From Methylotenera mobilis 13 (lineage in GTDB: Bacteria > Pseudomonadota > Gammaproteobacteria > Burkholderiales > Methylophilaceae): a DNA stretch of 64,000 nucleotides. Shown here one piece after another: positions 45,109 to 54,510 of the stretch. The notes under the pieces are model-generated. The model worked only from the letters and a program-made list of their open reading frames with translations, was not told the DNA's origin and searched no databases. The position numbers were made by a program, and so were the translations under genes. Position 1 is the stretch's first letter. Every line of letters begins with the position of its first letter. The stretch is taken from assembly GCF_000384255.1 (NCBI RefSeq), contig NZ_KB913035.1, positions 2,123,093-2,187,092 on the forward strand, written 5' to 3'.

Positions 45109-45641
45109 GGCAATCCAATCGGTAGGTTGCTAAGTTCCATTGCAGACTGTTCCTTAAGCGCTATTTTTGTATTTTGGGCTAAAGTGGATTGCAACAAACT
45201 AAGGTTAAACCTTGCTGAGCCCAAGGTTGGATCTAAACGTAACGATTGCTCGTAGGCCATTTTGGCTTGCGTATAAGCATACCTTGCATCATCTTGCAGC
45301 GAACCATCCTCATTCACTCGGCGAATAAGACCTAATATAAATAAATTGTTCGCGATGTTAAATTGTATTTTGGCCTGCTCAGTCATAGAGGGGTTTGTTT
45401 CCAACAGTTGCCCATAAGTCTGAACTGCATGCTTATAATCTTGCTTGCTCCCCTGACCATAAGCTGCTGCAAACTTTTGTTGATATGGGAAGGCATTGTC
45501 ATTAATTTGTTGATTAGTCGCAATTGCTTGATTGACCAATAAAATTTTTCTATATTGGTAAGCTTCATATATGGTCCCAATCAGACCTGCAACAAGAAGC
45601 AGCCCAAATATAACGTTGCTGTGTTTTATGTATTTTGCCAT
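45105..45641 (-). CDS. MxaK-like protein, module 2
   Basis: A 178-residue protein with one N-terminal TM helix (VIFGLLLVAGLIGTIYEAYQ) and a TPR-like region (YTQAKMAYEQSLRLDPTLGS), followed by a short tail ending NLPIGLP, like the GLP/GMP ends of the other two MxaK-like proteins. It overlaps the mxaC-like gene by 16 bases and the mxaL-like gene by 4. Confidence 0.75.
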   Translation of the reverse strand: MAKYIKHSNVIFGLLLVAGLIGTIYEAYQYRKILLVNQAIATNQQINDNAFPYQQKFAAAYGQGSKQDYKHAVQTYGQLLETNPSMTEQAKIQFNIANNLFILGLIRRVNEDGSLQDDARYAYTQAKMAYEQSLRLDPTLGSARFNLSLLQSTLAQNTKIALKEQSAMELSNLPIGLP

Positions 45642-46606
45642 GAATGTACCCTTAAATTTTTAATGATTAATATAATTAAGGCAAGTACCAATGCCATGAT
45701 AATTAAGTTTTTTGAGTAATCATGCCCCGGGACAGTCACTGTATATTGGATGACATTTTTCTCTTTTGAATCGATATACTGCAAAGCAGTTTGTAGTGTC
45801 GTTGGGTTATCTGCCTCAAATGCCTTGTACTTAATTTTAAGGCTACTAAAGTATTTATGTAGCTCAAGGCTTGTGACCTCGCCCTCTCTAAATTTTTGCT
45901 TGGTGAAAATACTGACTTGGTCTGGCTCATGCAACACTATCCAATACAAATTTATTTTTTTATCCGTCAGTTGCTCTGCAATTTTTTGCTTAACACGAGG
46001 GCTAATTTTCCCTGCACCATCCGACAACAAAATCACTGCACGAGAGCCTGAGCTTTGAATCTTATCGAACATAGCAATACCCTCCGTTACTCCAGAGCCG
46101 ATATTAGTTTGATTCAATGCCGAACTAGTAGCCGCTTTGATAGCGGAGTGAATTGCCTCTCGATTATTTGTGATTTTCACGTTATACAAAGCTGAGTTTG
46201 TAAAACTCACTACCCCCATCATATCGTCTGGGCGTTCATTAATAAACTTGGTGATAAGGCGCCTAGCAGCAGCCGACTTAATTTCAGTCGCCACACCGCT
46301 AGTAGGGTCCCCAGCAAATGGTTTGTCCATACTTACGCTGCGATCAATCACTAATACAGTCTGTGCACCTTTACCAATTTTTTGTATTTTTCTTTCAGCA
46401 CCTTGAGGTGACGCAAGTGCAAAAATAATAGTCAATATGAGTAAGGCAATCATTGCTTTAAGCATATAGTTGGCAATTTCAGAAAATTTATCTTCTGGTG
46501 CTAAGGCTAGCCAAGAGTACATCTGACCTTGATGGCTCTTAAGCCAAAATGGCACAAATGCGAGTGGAAGTAGCAGAAGAAACCATGGATTAAGTAATGT
46601 CATCAA
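45626..46606 (-). CDS. MxaC-like vWA membrane protein, module 2
   Basis: A 326-residue protein: N-terminal TM (about 5-20), second TM (about 48-66), vWA domain with MIDAS Asp-Arg-Ser-Val-Ser (VLVIDRSVSMDKP), the Thr region (TNIGSGVTEGIAMF), RAVILLSDGAG, and a C-terminal TM (about 299-315). It has the MxaC domain order but lower similarity than module 1 (no LALDYFEG segment), so module 2 is the older or faster-evolving copy. The stop of the mxaA-like gene overlaps the start as ATGA. Confidence 0.83.
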   Translation of the reverse strand: MMTLLNPWFLLLLPLAFVPFWLKSHQGQMYSWLALAPEDKFSEIANYMLKAMIALLILTIIFALASPQGAERKIQKIGKGAQTVLVIDRSVSMDKPFAGDPTSGVATEIKSAAARRLITKFINERPDDMMGVVSFTNSALYNVKITNNREAIHSAIKAATSSALNQTNIGSGVTEGIAMFDKIQSSGSRAVILLSDGAGKISPRVKQKIAEQLTDKKINLYWIVLHEPDQVSIFTKQKFREGEVTSLELHKYFSSLKIKYKAFEADNPTTLQTALQYIDSKEKNVIQYTVTVPGHDYSKNLIIMALVLALIILIIKNLRVHSWQNT

Positions 46607-47520
46607 ACGCCCCGTTCACAATCACGTAAGCGACGACTTAATACCATTAAGTCAGCCATCAGCTGGTCACTACTTTGAGTTTTCTGTGCAAATAGCGCTT
46701 GATTAGACTGCTCAAAGAACGCTTCAATTTCTTTTGTGAGCTTCACAAATGCTGGATGTTTAGTCAAAAATATATTCAATTCATTTGCAAAGAGATTGCT
46801 ACCATGCAGTTGATTAAATGCTTGGTGCATATCACTTAGTGCCTGCTTCTCACCCTCGGCATTTTTAGGTAGTTTCTTCAGTTTTCGATGTGCTTTAGCA
46901 AAAGCGCCATTCATAAACGGCAACCAGCGCTTATCTGCGTTGATGTAAACCAAGCCTAGTAAACCAACTATTAGGATTCCAGTAAAAACAATCAGCTTAT
47001 TTTTATGTTGCTGCAAATCAATTTGGGTAGGTTTAAACTGCATATGCATGTTTTCTCTTGCTTTAGTCATCCCTTTCGGGGCTAAAGGAGAAAACCAGAA
47101 TTTCCAAGCAGGAAGATTAACCGACAATGCCTGCGGACCCCCAGTAAGTGCAAATCTTTCTGCTGGTAATTGCAGCACACTGGGCACAAATACTGCACTA
47201 AACACCTGGTACCGCAAATCAATGTTGTACTGTACTCCCTCTTTAGAGGCTGACTGAGTAATGCTGATCTGGCTTAACTCAACGTCGTCATGTCTTACTC
47301 CCTTCATTGGCAATGTTTGTAGTGATAACTGATAAGGTGCCTTAACGTCTAATATAATTTTTCTAGACAATACATCACCGACTTGAATATTGTGGCTCTG
47401 CAATGGATTAATAACACTAATGATTTTAGCTTCAGATATTTTCGATTCCTGCGCGATAGCACCGTTAAAAATCGCAAACATCCCTAATAAAACATAACAC
47501 TTGGTTTTAAAATTTTTCAT
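46603..47520 (-). CDS. MxaA-like membrane protein, module 2
   Basis: A 305-residue protein with signal peptide (about 1-23), a beta-rich periplasmic domain (SHNIQVGDVLSRKIILDVKA; NIDLRYQVFSAVFVPSVLQL), a TM helix (about 177-194; LIVFTGILIVGLLGLVYI) and a cytoplasmic helical tail. It is recognised as MxaA-like mainly by layout and position between S- and C-type genes; sequence similarity is weak but visible. Confidence 0.72.
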   Translation of the reverse strand: MKNFKTKCYVLLGMFAIFNGAIAQESKISEAKIISVINPLQSHNIQVGDVLSRKIILDVKAPYQLSLQTLPMKGVRHDDVELSQISITQSASKEGVQYNIDLRYQVFSAVFVPSVLQLPAERFALTGGPQALSVNLPAWKFWFSPLAPKGMTKARENMHMQFKPTQIDLQQHKNKLIVFTGILIVGLLGLVYINADKRWLPFMNGAFAKAHRKLKKLPKNAEGEKQALSDMHQAFNQLHGSNLFANELNIFLTKHPAFVKLTKEIEAFFEQSNQALFAQKTQSSDQLMADLMVLSRRLRDCERGV

Positions 47521-47562
47521 AGATTCTTAATATCTTTTTTAAGGTGTGTGCAAAAGCCTTAC

Positions 47563-48423
47563 TTAGCCCATAAATTGTTCGAAATACTCAGACATCAATT
47601 CAGCATTAAAGGACTCTTTCATGTAAATTGGCTGGTAATCAAAACTTGCGAAGATGTTTTCCAACTGTTCTTTACGTTTCATAAAAACTGCTTCAAATTG
47701 CTTTCTCACTGAATCTCTAAAGAAAATGCTGCGACTCATTCCTGTTTCGGGGTCTAGCATGTTGCCAAACCCAAACTTAGGCAGCTTTTTATACTCCTGA
47801 TCATCCCAAAGCACTACCGGAACAATTTGATGCACAGACATCGCGTTGAGTGCCTGCTCAAGCAGTTCTAATGGCATGTGAAAATCAGAAATCCAAAATA
47901 CCAAACCTCGATGCTGACTAAGATATTGCGGCACTTCTAGAATGCCATCAGCATCAATATGCATCTGTTTATAATTTTTTAACTGATCAATCAATTCAAA
48001 AGATTGATAGACGTGATGACTTAAAGGCAAAGTAAAATCTTCAAGTACTTCATGGTTGTAGCCTATCAAGCTAAACACATCCCCAGCATTAAAAGCTGAA
48101 TAAGCGACAGATGCAGCGACTTCCATAGCCAAATCAAGCTTACGCACATATCCCTTATACTGCATTGAGCTGGAGCAGTCGCATACGGCAAAAATAGGCG
48201 TCGTATTATCCTGATTGAACAACTTAACTTGTATCTGCTCATAAGGGTCTCGCAAGGTCTGACGTAAATCCATGCGCCTAGCATCTGGATGATCAATCAG
48301 CGAAACGTTACCCCTGTATTCAAACCCTAATCCGCGCTGGGAGCCTCGGTGGTCACCAGCATGAATGCTGCTGGACTTCCAGGGGATTTGATATGAGAAT
48401 GATTTGGCGTATGCTGGAATCAT
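47563..48423 (-). CDS. MxaS-like DUF58/vWA protein, module 2
   Basis: A 286-residue DUF58 protein with the family signature DHPDARRMDLRQTLRDPYEQ and MIDAS Asp-Cys-Ser-Ser-Ser (FAVCDCSSSMQYKG), then GLVFWISDFHMPLELLEQAL and a QIVPVVLWDD segment shared with MxaS of the mxa operon (DVVPIVLWDS). It overlaps the mxaR-like gene as ATGA. Partner of the MoxR ATPase encoded just upstream. Confidence 0.84.
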   Translation of the reverse strand: MIPAYAKSFSYQIPWKSSSIHAGDHRGSQRGLGFEYRGNVSLIDHPDARRMDLRQTLRDPYEQIQVKLFNQDNTTPIFAVCDCSSSMQYKGYVRKLDLAMEVAASVAYSAFNAGDVFSLIGYNHEVLEDFTLPLSHHVYQSFELIDQLKNYKQMHIDADGILEVPQYLSQHRGLVFWISDFHMPLELLEQALNAMSVHQIVPVVLWDDQEYKKLPKFGFGNMLDPETGMSRSIFFRDSVRKQFEAVFMKRKEQLENIFASFDYQPIYMKESFNAELMSEYFEQFMG

Positions 48424-49463
48424 GCTGCTTTAGCCTGTGCTGGTACAGCAACAGTGTTTAATATCTGTGTTGTAAACTCACGCGCCAACTGAGTTCTGCG
48501 ATTCTCATACATAGAGTTAAATACTAGTCTATGTGCAATTAACTCATGAAACACGGCATGAATATCTTCAGGATACAAACTATCTCGATTCATCAACCAT
48601 GCATTGACACGAGCCGCCTTAAGCAGCATACCCATGCCACGAGGACTAGCACCCGTATGGACTAAACGATTCACATCAACGCTGTCCATTTTTATGCCAA
48701 ATTTGGCTGGCGACTGAGTGGATTCCCATAAGTCGATTGCGTAATCTTCCAGCGTTGGGCTTGATTTGATGTGGCTTTGTAGCGTATCTGAAAATTGATT
48801 GAGTTGATCAAACTGCAGTACATTAGACTCTACTTGCTTGGTCAGATTTTCAGCATGTTGGAACTTCACATTGAACATGAGTGATTTTCTTAATTCGCGA
48901 TCCTCTGGAATCTCAATCGGTATTTCCATCATAAATCTGTCACGTGCTGCTGATGGGATTTCAAAGGTTTCATTTTTTTCAACCTGATTTCTATCTGCAA
49001 ACACCACCATATGTGGCAGCCGGTATTCTTTTTTGAAGGCACTAATATGTCGCTCTGCCATCACGCGCAACATTAGGGCATGTACTTGCGGTCTGGCCCG
49101 ATTGATTTCATTAAAAAAGAAAACAGATAAATTTTCACCTGCGCGTAATAAAGGACCTTCATCAATTTTCGGCCTACCATCTTCACCTAAATATGTGTGA
49201 TAAATTAAATCGTTCGGCATTAAGTCTACCGTACCTTCAATTCGCTCGTAAGCACCGCCAATACATCGTGCAATAGACTGTAACAATGTGGTTTTGCCCA
49301 CACCTACGCCACCTTCCAGCAATACATGGCCACGCGCAAAAATGGCAATATTCATTAACCTAATGGCTTTATCTTGGCCTACGATAACTTTTTTAACTTC
49401 ATTTTCTAACTTTAAAGCATGATTACGCCAGTCTGTTAATTGATGATCTAGTGGTGGTGACAT
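48420..49463 (-). CDS. MxaR-like MoxR AAA+ ATPase, module 2
   Basis: About 347 residues from the preferred ATG at 49463 (MSPPLDHQ), which has AGGA 8 bases upstream; the frame is open to 49502. Walker A EGGVGVGKTTLL, Walker B LSVFFFNEINRARPQVHAL, and VFADRNQVEKNETFEIPSAA. It is the first gene of the module 2 operon and divergent from the MocR regulator across a 281-base region with operator-like repeats. It is clearly paralogous to the R genes at 36174 and 57373. Confidence 0.87.
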   Translation of the reverse strand: MSPPLDHQLTDWRNHALKLENEVKKVIVGQDKAIRLMNIAIFARGHVLLEGGVGVGKTTLLQSIARCIGGAYERIEGTVDLMPNDLIYHTYLGEDGRPKIDEGPLLRAGENLSVFFFNEINRARPQVHALMLRVMAERHISAFKKEYRLPHMVVFADRNQVEKNETFEIPSAARDRFMMEIPIEIPEDRELRKSLMFNVKFQHAENLTKQVESNVLQFDQLNQFSDTLQSHIKSSPTLEDYAIDLWESTQSPAKFGIKMDSVDVNRLVHTGASPRGMGMLLKAARVNAWLMNRDSLYPEDIHAVFHELIAHRLVFNSMYENRRTQLAREFTTQILNTVAVPAQAKAA

Positions 49464-49643
49464 GAGTATTCCTTTACTAACCATTGTTGTTAAAAGGTTC
49501 AATGAGTGGAACCAAGTTAAGCGTTACAAAACTTTCAATTTCGTTGTAACAAGTAGTGAATGCAATGTAACAGAATGTAAAAACCAAAGAACCATCCAGT
49601 TTAAATAAGCTAACTGGTCCAGCAGAATTTAGAGTTACAATAT

Positions 49644-49688
49644 GGTTTACATCAGCCAGTTTTATGTAAATTTCGGTTGATTACAGCC
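49644..49688 (+). promoter_or_regulatory. MocR-type operator repeats between module 2 and the MocR gene
   Basis: GGTTTACATCAGCC (49644-49657) and GGTTGATTACAGCC (49675-49688) are direct repeats with starts 31 bp apart (three helical turns). Direct repeats of this sort are typical of MocR/PdxR-type operators. The second is the exact reverse complement of the repeat at 21924-21937. Nearby lies an inverted repeat GTTACAA...TTGTAAC (about 49523-49551). Confidence 0.6.
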
Positions 49689-49744
49689 GTTTTTTGTTTT
49701 TCTAATGCGTTTTATCAGCTAAATAATGTTGTAAAGGATAAGAA

Positions 49745-51211
49745 ATGCTTCGCTCATGGAGTCTCAACTTAACGATTACGCACACTTCTGGATTAGCTGT
49801 GTATTTGCAAATTGCACAACAAATCATTGATGAAATTCAAAGAGGTCGGCTTGCACCGTCAACTGCAATGCCGGGCACAAGGGATTTATCTGAAAAACTC
49901 AAGGTAAATAGAAAAACCGTTGTACTGGCATATGATGAACTGATTGCTCAAGGCTGGCTTACCACACAAAGCAGAAGAGGTACTTTTGTTTCTGCTGACT
50001 TACCTAACTTCACTGCCTTGGAAAGTGCCAGCCAAGTAAACGACAAGCTAGCTTCTAGCTCAGAAGATACAACAGGTGCGCAAACTTTATATCAAACATC
50101 TTCTGCTAGTACGATTGATTTCAACGACGGGATTCCAGATACACGTTTGATTCCTTGCGATACACTTTCGCGTGCATTTAGGCATATATTACTCGGCCCA
50201 AAAAAAGCCAATAAGCTTGGGTATGGTGACCCAAGAGGCTCCATAGCTTTACGTCAAGCCATTGCGACCATGCTCAATATGGAAAGAGGTCTTAATGTTG
50301 ATGAAAATAAAGTTTGTACTACACGCGGTAGCCAAATGGGGATTTTTTTGGCTGCTCGCGTTTTAACCAAGCATGATGATTATGTCGTTGTGGAAGATTT
50401 AAGTTACCCACCTGCAAGGGAAGCATTCCAGTCATGTGGTGCAAAAATCCTGACCGTAGGTCAGGATAAATATGGCATAGATGTGGTCGCACTTGAAAAA
50501 CTGTGCAGAAAATACCCCATTAAAGCCATTTACGTCACACCTCACCATCAGTTTCCTACCACCGTCATTATGACTGCAGAACGTAGACTAAAACTACTCA
50601 TGCTTGCCAAGAAATATGATTTCACCATTGTAGAAGATGACTACGACCACGAGTTTCACTTTTCGCATCGCCCAGTATTTCCACTGGCAAGCACCAATCA
50701 TGGTGATAGAGTTGTCTATGTAGGATCACTATCCAAGGTTCTCGCACCTGGGCTGCGCGTTGGTTATCTCGTTGCATCAAAAGCATTTATTGATCAGTGT
50801 GCGCATGAGGTGATGTTAATTGATAGACAAGGTAACTCAATCACTGAGTTAGCGGTTGCAGAGTTGATGATCTCTGGCGAGATTAAACGGCATATTCGCA
50901 GAACATTTAAAATTTATAATGAACGTCGGAATGTCTTAATGAATCTAGTGAATAGCCAGTTAAGTGATTTTGTAAATTTTGATGAGCCTAGCGGAGGGCT
51001 TGCATTCTGGTTACGCCTTAATCACGGAATAAATATAAATGAGATAGAGAAAAATGCGCTAAATAAGAACGTACGCATTCTACCAGGTACGCTTTTCTCA
51101 GCCTCATCTCAAGAAGTCCATGCAATTAGACTTGGTTTTGGTAGTCTAGATGTTAAGGAGCTAACGCTAGGTATTAGAAAATTACGTGATGCCTTTTGTG
51201 AGAAAGGCTAA
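49745..51211 (+). CDS. MocR/PdxR-type transcriptional regulator (GntR HTH plus aminotransferase domain)
   Basis: A 488-residue protein with an N-terminal GntR winged helix (about 12-80; YLQIAQQIIDEIQRGRLAPS, KLKVNRKTVVLAYDELIAQG), a linker, and a fold-type I aminotransferase domain (about 115-485). The PLP lysine is in GSLSKVLAPGLRVGY and the cofactor motif in VEDDYDHEF. Such regulators sense PLP or amino compounds such as GABA, taurine or PLP itself; the effector here is not evident. The repeated 14-mers upstream and before the PepSY gene and structured RNA suggest a small regulon. Confidence 0.88.
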   Translation: MLRSWSLNLTITHTSGLAVYLQIAQQIIDEIQRGRLAPSTAMPGTRDLSEKLKVNRKTVVLAYDELIAQGWLTTQSRRGTFVSADLPNFTALESASQVNDKLASSSEDTTGAQTLYQTSSASTIDFNDGIPDTRLIPCDTLSRAFRHILLGPKKANKLGYGDPRGSIALRQAIATMLNMERGLNVDENKVCTTRGSQMGIFLAARVLTKHDDYVVVEDLSYPPAREAFQSCGAKILTVGQDKYGIDVVALEKLCRKYPIKAIYVTPHHQFPTTVIMTAERRLKLLMLAKKYDFTIVEDDYDHEFHFSHRPVFPLASTNHGDRVVYVGSLSKVLAPGLRVGYLVASKAFIDQCAHEVMLIDRQGNSITELAVAELMISGEIKRHIRRTFKIYNERRNVLMNLVNSQLSDFVNFDEPSGGLAFWLRLNHGININEIEKNALNKNVRILPGTLFSASSQEVHAIRLGFGSLDVKELTLGIRKLRDAFCEKG

Positions 51212-51212
51212 T

Positions 51213-51243
51213 CTGATAGCCCTAAGATATTAGAGGCTATCAG
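51213..51243 (+). terminator. Stem-loop after the MocR gene
   Basis: CTGATAGCC (51213-51221) pairs with GGCTATCAG (51235-51243), starting next to the stop codon. No clear U-run follows, so termination is probable but not certain. Confidence 0.45.
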
Positions 51244-51423
51244 CTCAGATGCACTAGCTAAAATTTCAGCTAATGTTAAGGAAAGATTAAATGCAGGCAT
51301 CAAATTGGTAATGCGCATTTCACTCACTCATGTTACATATTGTTGTTAAACAACTTTAACTAAATAAGCGCTTAAATTTCCCCCACCAAGAATCCTGCCC
51401 TTTTGTTGATTCTTTAGGGGGTT

Positions 51424-51933
51424 TCACTTTTTTGGCACAGGCTTTTCTAAACCAAGTAAAGCTGCTTTCACGTAAGCGTTGACGGCATTTAATGCAGATT
51501 CATCATCCAGACCTTTTGGGGGTTCGTTCGTTGTGTCAGCACGATAATAACGTGCCACCCACACTACTTTAGAACTGGTGCCATCCGCAGTGACTTTAAG
51601 TCGACCTGTCAATGAACTAACAGGTAGTGCTTTAATATCAATATCTCCTAGGCGATATGAAATACTCATTTCGCTAGGTAATATCTCATCAATTTCCTCG
51701 TTAATTTTGCTACCATTTTTTAGTACTAATGTACGCTTAAGTGGAGTTATTGACTCACATCCAACGACATCAGGATGCCAATCTTTAATCGCACATGGTT
51801 CACTTAGTAGTTTCCAAACCGCATCAGGTGCTGCGCCAATCAGCACAGACTGATCAGTTTTTTGTGGAGTTGGTCCGTGTGCAATCGCTGGTGCTGCAAC
51901 GGCCATCAATATCAGTGCGTATATTTTCTTCAT
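51424..51933 (-). CDS. mxaD: MxaD, periplasmic SRPBCC protein of the methanol dehydrogenase system
   Basis: A 169-residue protein with signal peptide (MKKIYALILMAVAAPAIA|H) and an SRPBCC domain (LIGAAPDAVWKLLSEPCAIK; DWHPDVVGC). It is the last gene of the mxaFJGIRSACKLD operon; its start overlaps mxaL as ATGA. MxaD is reported to promote electron transfer from methanol dehydrogenase to cytochrome c-L. Two paralogues lie in the xox operon (25455-26000, 26039-26575). No mxaE/mxaH-type genes follow. Confidence 0.88.
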   Translation of the reverse strand: MKKIYALILMAVAAPAIAHGPTPQKTDQSVLIGAAPDAVWKLLSEPCAIKDWHPDVVGCESITPLKRTLVLKNGSKINEEIDEILPSEMSISYRLGDIDIKALPVSSLTGRLKVTADGTSSKVVWVARYYRADTTNEPPKGLDDESALNAVNAYVKAALLGLEKPVPKK

Positions 51934-52940
51934 TTTCTCTTTCTCTTAATCACACGTTGAAATAACTGGTTTAAAAAGGTAGCTGGTATAAAAAATAAAA
52001 TAATCAGGCACATCGCTGGTATAGCAAACCATGGACTTAAATCAGTATCAGCCATGCGCCATACCGATGTTTTTCTGCTAGAAAATGCATCGTTAAGTTG
52101 ATTAACCTCTTGGAGATTTAGGTAGTTAAGCCTTGTTTCGTTTGCCAATTTTTTTAAACTAGCCTGATCTTGTCCCGAAAGATTGGCATGATTCACTTCT
52201 GTCGGGGCACTACCATGAGGTGCATTTCTTCCATGCATTCCATCTGCTTGCTGTTGTTCCATTTCCAATGCTGATTGCACTCTTGCCATGCCAAAAGTTG
52301 CATATCGTTGCACGTCATCTAACTCCCAATAGCCAGTAATATTATCTTTGTCATCTAACTTAGGAATTAAACTTGGCTTTAATCCACCAACCCCTACGAT
52401 TAAACCTTTTACCTGCCCGGCTTTACCTTCAAACTTAGGCATATAGTCAGGGTTTCCTGGTGGAGCCTGATGGCCGTCAGTGATGAATGCAATATTCATT
52501 TGGTCATCAATTTTTGCAGTTTTTGCAATTCCATCAAATAGGCCATGGCTAATAAAAGAGTCTGCAGCCCAAGCCATACGCCAATCTACACGTGAGACAG
52601 TTTCATCTATTGCACTAAAGTGTGTACAGACTTCTAATGGATGTGTAATGGTGGTTGTGTTTCGCTCTGTAAATAAGCCTAACGCGACCCGCGAGCCACA
52701 TGGTAATGCCCGCAATGACTCACGAATACTTGCTTTAGAAAACGCTAGGCGGCTTATCGAGCGATCATTTATGCTCATGTCACGCACATTCATGCTTTGT
52801 GTAATATCAATGACAATCAACCAGTCATAGACGCGTTTAGGTAACTTCATATGTGGCTGAAATAAGCAAATCATCAACAAAATGATTGCCAGTAATAATG
52901 CTTTACCACGTGTATCTAGCTTACGCCACCAACTTATCAT
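51930..52940 (-). CDS. mxaL: MxaL, vWA membrane protein
   Basis: About 336 residues from ATG 52940 (overlapping the mxaK stop as ATGA); the frame extends to 52976. TM about 15-32, periplasmic vWA domain with the MIDAS core Asp-Ile-Thr-Gln-Ser (LIVIDITQSMNVRD), where Thr replaces the usual first Ser, then ALPCGSRVALGLF, MAWAADSF and a C-terminal TM. MxaL acts with MxaA, C and K in forming active calcium-containing methanol dehydrogenase. Confidence 0.87.
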   Translation of the reverse strand: MISWWRKLDTRGKALLLAIILLMICLFQPHMKLPKRVYDWLIVIDITQSMNVRDMSINDRSISRLAFSKASIRESLRALPCGSRVALGLFTERNTTTITHPLEVCTHFSAIDETVSRVDWRMAWAADSFISHGLFDGIAKTAKIDDQMNIAFITDGHQAPPGNPDYMPKFEGKAGQVKGLIVGVGGLKPSLIPKLDDKDNITGYWELDDVQRYATFGMARVQSALEMEQQQADGMHGRNAPHGSAPTEVNHANLSGQDQASLKKLANETRLNYLNLQEVNQLNDAFSSRKTSVWRMADTDLSPWFAIPAMCLIILFFIPATFLNQLFQRVIKRKRK

Positions 52941-53503
52941 GGCATACCACGTGGGAACCCAGGAATTGATGGCCAACCATCGGGAGGAACGCCCATGTCT
53001 TTCTCTTCCTCATCTTCTTTAGATGCTTTTCCACCCTGACTCTCTATGATGGGAGATAGCCTGAGAGCTAGTTCATAGTTGTACTTAGCATCCATCCAGT
53101 CTGGTTTAAGGCGTAATGCGTCGCGGTAACTTTCTTTAGCCAACGATAATAGTGGCATGGCTTTATCCCATGCTTCTAGCCCATGCTCATCGAGTAGACT
53201 AAGGGCTTGTTTTAAATAAATATTAGCGCTGTTGTAATGTGCTGATTGTGCAATGCTCGCATCTTTTGAGTTTGTAATACTGGCATATAAAGCTAATGAC
53301 TTTTGGTCGTTCACTTTTTGTTTCCAAAGGTAAGCATCTGCAAAAACAGCCTCATGTAGCGTGCTGTTATGTAGTCGATTGCTATTGAGGTTGTCGTTAT
53401 AGCGATTGGCTAAATAAAGACCTCTAGCACTCATCACGAGTGTTATCACAGATGCTATCAATACAACCATCATCAATGGCATAATATTTAGGCGGCGCGC
53501 CAT
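52937..53503 (-). CDS. mxaK: MxaK, TPR-like membrane protein
   Basis: A 188-residue protein: N-terminal TM (about 9-28), helical repeats (AKESYRDALRLKPDWMDAKY), an acidic/basic stretch (KASKEDEEEKD) and a Pro/Gly-rich end. It overlaps mxaC by 16 bases. Member of the methanol dehydrogenase activation set; probably a scaffold for MxaC and MxaL. Confidence 0.85.
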   Translation of the reverse strand: MARRLNIMPLMMVVLIASVITLVMSARGLYLANRYNDNLNSNRLHNSTLHEAVFADAYLWKQKVNDQKSLALYASITNSKDASIAQSAHYNSANIYLKQALSLLDEHGLEAWDKAMPLLSLAKESYRDALRLKPDWMDAKYNYELALRLSPIIESQGGKASKEDEEEKDMGVPPDGWPSIPGFPRGMP

Positions 53504-54483
53504 TGCTTAACCTCCGTTAAATGTAATGCAAACAAACCACAGCCACACAACAGTGCTAGTAGATAAAACACACTAGATAAATTGTGCCTAGGGGCCGTCT
53601 CAAAATAGCGTACAGGTTGGTTTTTTAAACGCGCAATATCTGCGATGGCAGTCTCAACAGCGCTAGGGCTTTCAGCCTCATAAGCTTTGTATGGCACCCC
53701 TAATGTGCTAAAAAATTGATGTAAGTGATACTCTGGATAGGCGTCCTCACGCCCCTCTTCTGGTGGCGCAGATATGCTGGCACCATTGGCTGACCGCATA
53801 AAAATCCAATAAAGTGAGGCGTGTTGCCTAATAAACATCGCTCGTAGCATATCTTGCGTTTTGCTATCTAAATGTGCACCGCCATCAGAGACTAATAAAA
53901 CAACGCGTGAACCTGTCATAGGTTTTCCTTCAAAATAATCCAGCGCTAATCCCAACCCTCGCGCAATCGCAGTAAACCCCATCCCACCAGCGTCAGTTGC
54001 CTTTAAGGCAGACTTCACAGCCTCTCTGTCCCCACCTAACGGTGCGACTAAAATGGGTGATGTGCTGAATGTCACCATGCCGATTAAATCTTCATGGCCT
54101 TTATCTACAAATGTTTGTAATACACGTCGCGCCGCAGCCATTTTAGAGGCACTACCTTCTGCTGGTTTATCTGCAAAGTCATCATTCATACTCGCGCTTC
54201 TATCAAGCACCATCATGATGTGAGCACCACGACCGACCCTTTCAACCACTGGTTCGCCCCAGTAAATACCAGCAAGAGCAAGTACAATAAACATGATGAG
54301 TAGCGAGCCGAGCAAACGCCATACGCGCTCTACCCAAATTGAAAGCGTATCTTTAGGTAGGCTCATCATAGATGGATGTGGGAATGACTCATGTCCGCTT
54401 GCAAACCAAGGGAATAATCCCAAAAAAAGCAGCATCAGCAGCCAAGGACACTCAATACCTGAATGATGAAAAAAATCGCTCAT
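53488..54483 (-). CDS. mxaC: MxaC, vWA membrane protein
   Basis: A 331-residue protein with N-terminal TM segments (about 12-26 and 54-72), vWA domain with MIDAS Asp-Arg-Ser-Ala-Ser (MMVLDRSASMNDD), GFTAIARGLGLALDYFEGKP, RVVLLVSDGGA and a C-terminal TM (about 300-320). Its periplasmic MIDAS domain is a plausible calcium-handling site in methanol dehydrogenase assembly. Confidence 0.88.
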   Translation of the reverse strand: MSDFFHHSGIECPWLLMLLFLGLFPWFASGHESFPHPSMMSLPKDTLSIWVERVWRLLGSLLIMFIVLALAGIYWGEPVVERVGRGAHIMMVLDRSASMNDDFADKPAEGSASKMAAARRVLQTFVDKGHEDLIGMVTFSTSPILVAPLGGDREAVKSALKATDAGGMGFTAIARGLGLALDYFEGKPMTGSRVVLLVSDGGAHLDSKTQDMLRAMFIRQHASLYWIFMRSANGASISAPPEEGREDAYPEYHLHQFFSTLGVPYKAYEAESPSAVETAIADIARLKNQPVRYFETAPRHNLSSVFYLLALLCGCGLFALHLTEVKQWRAA

Positions 54484-54510
54484 TTAAACAATAATCATAT
54501 ATTTTAAGAT

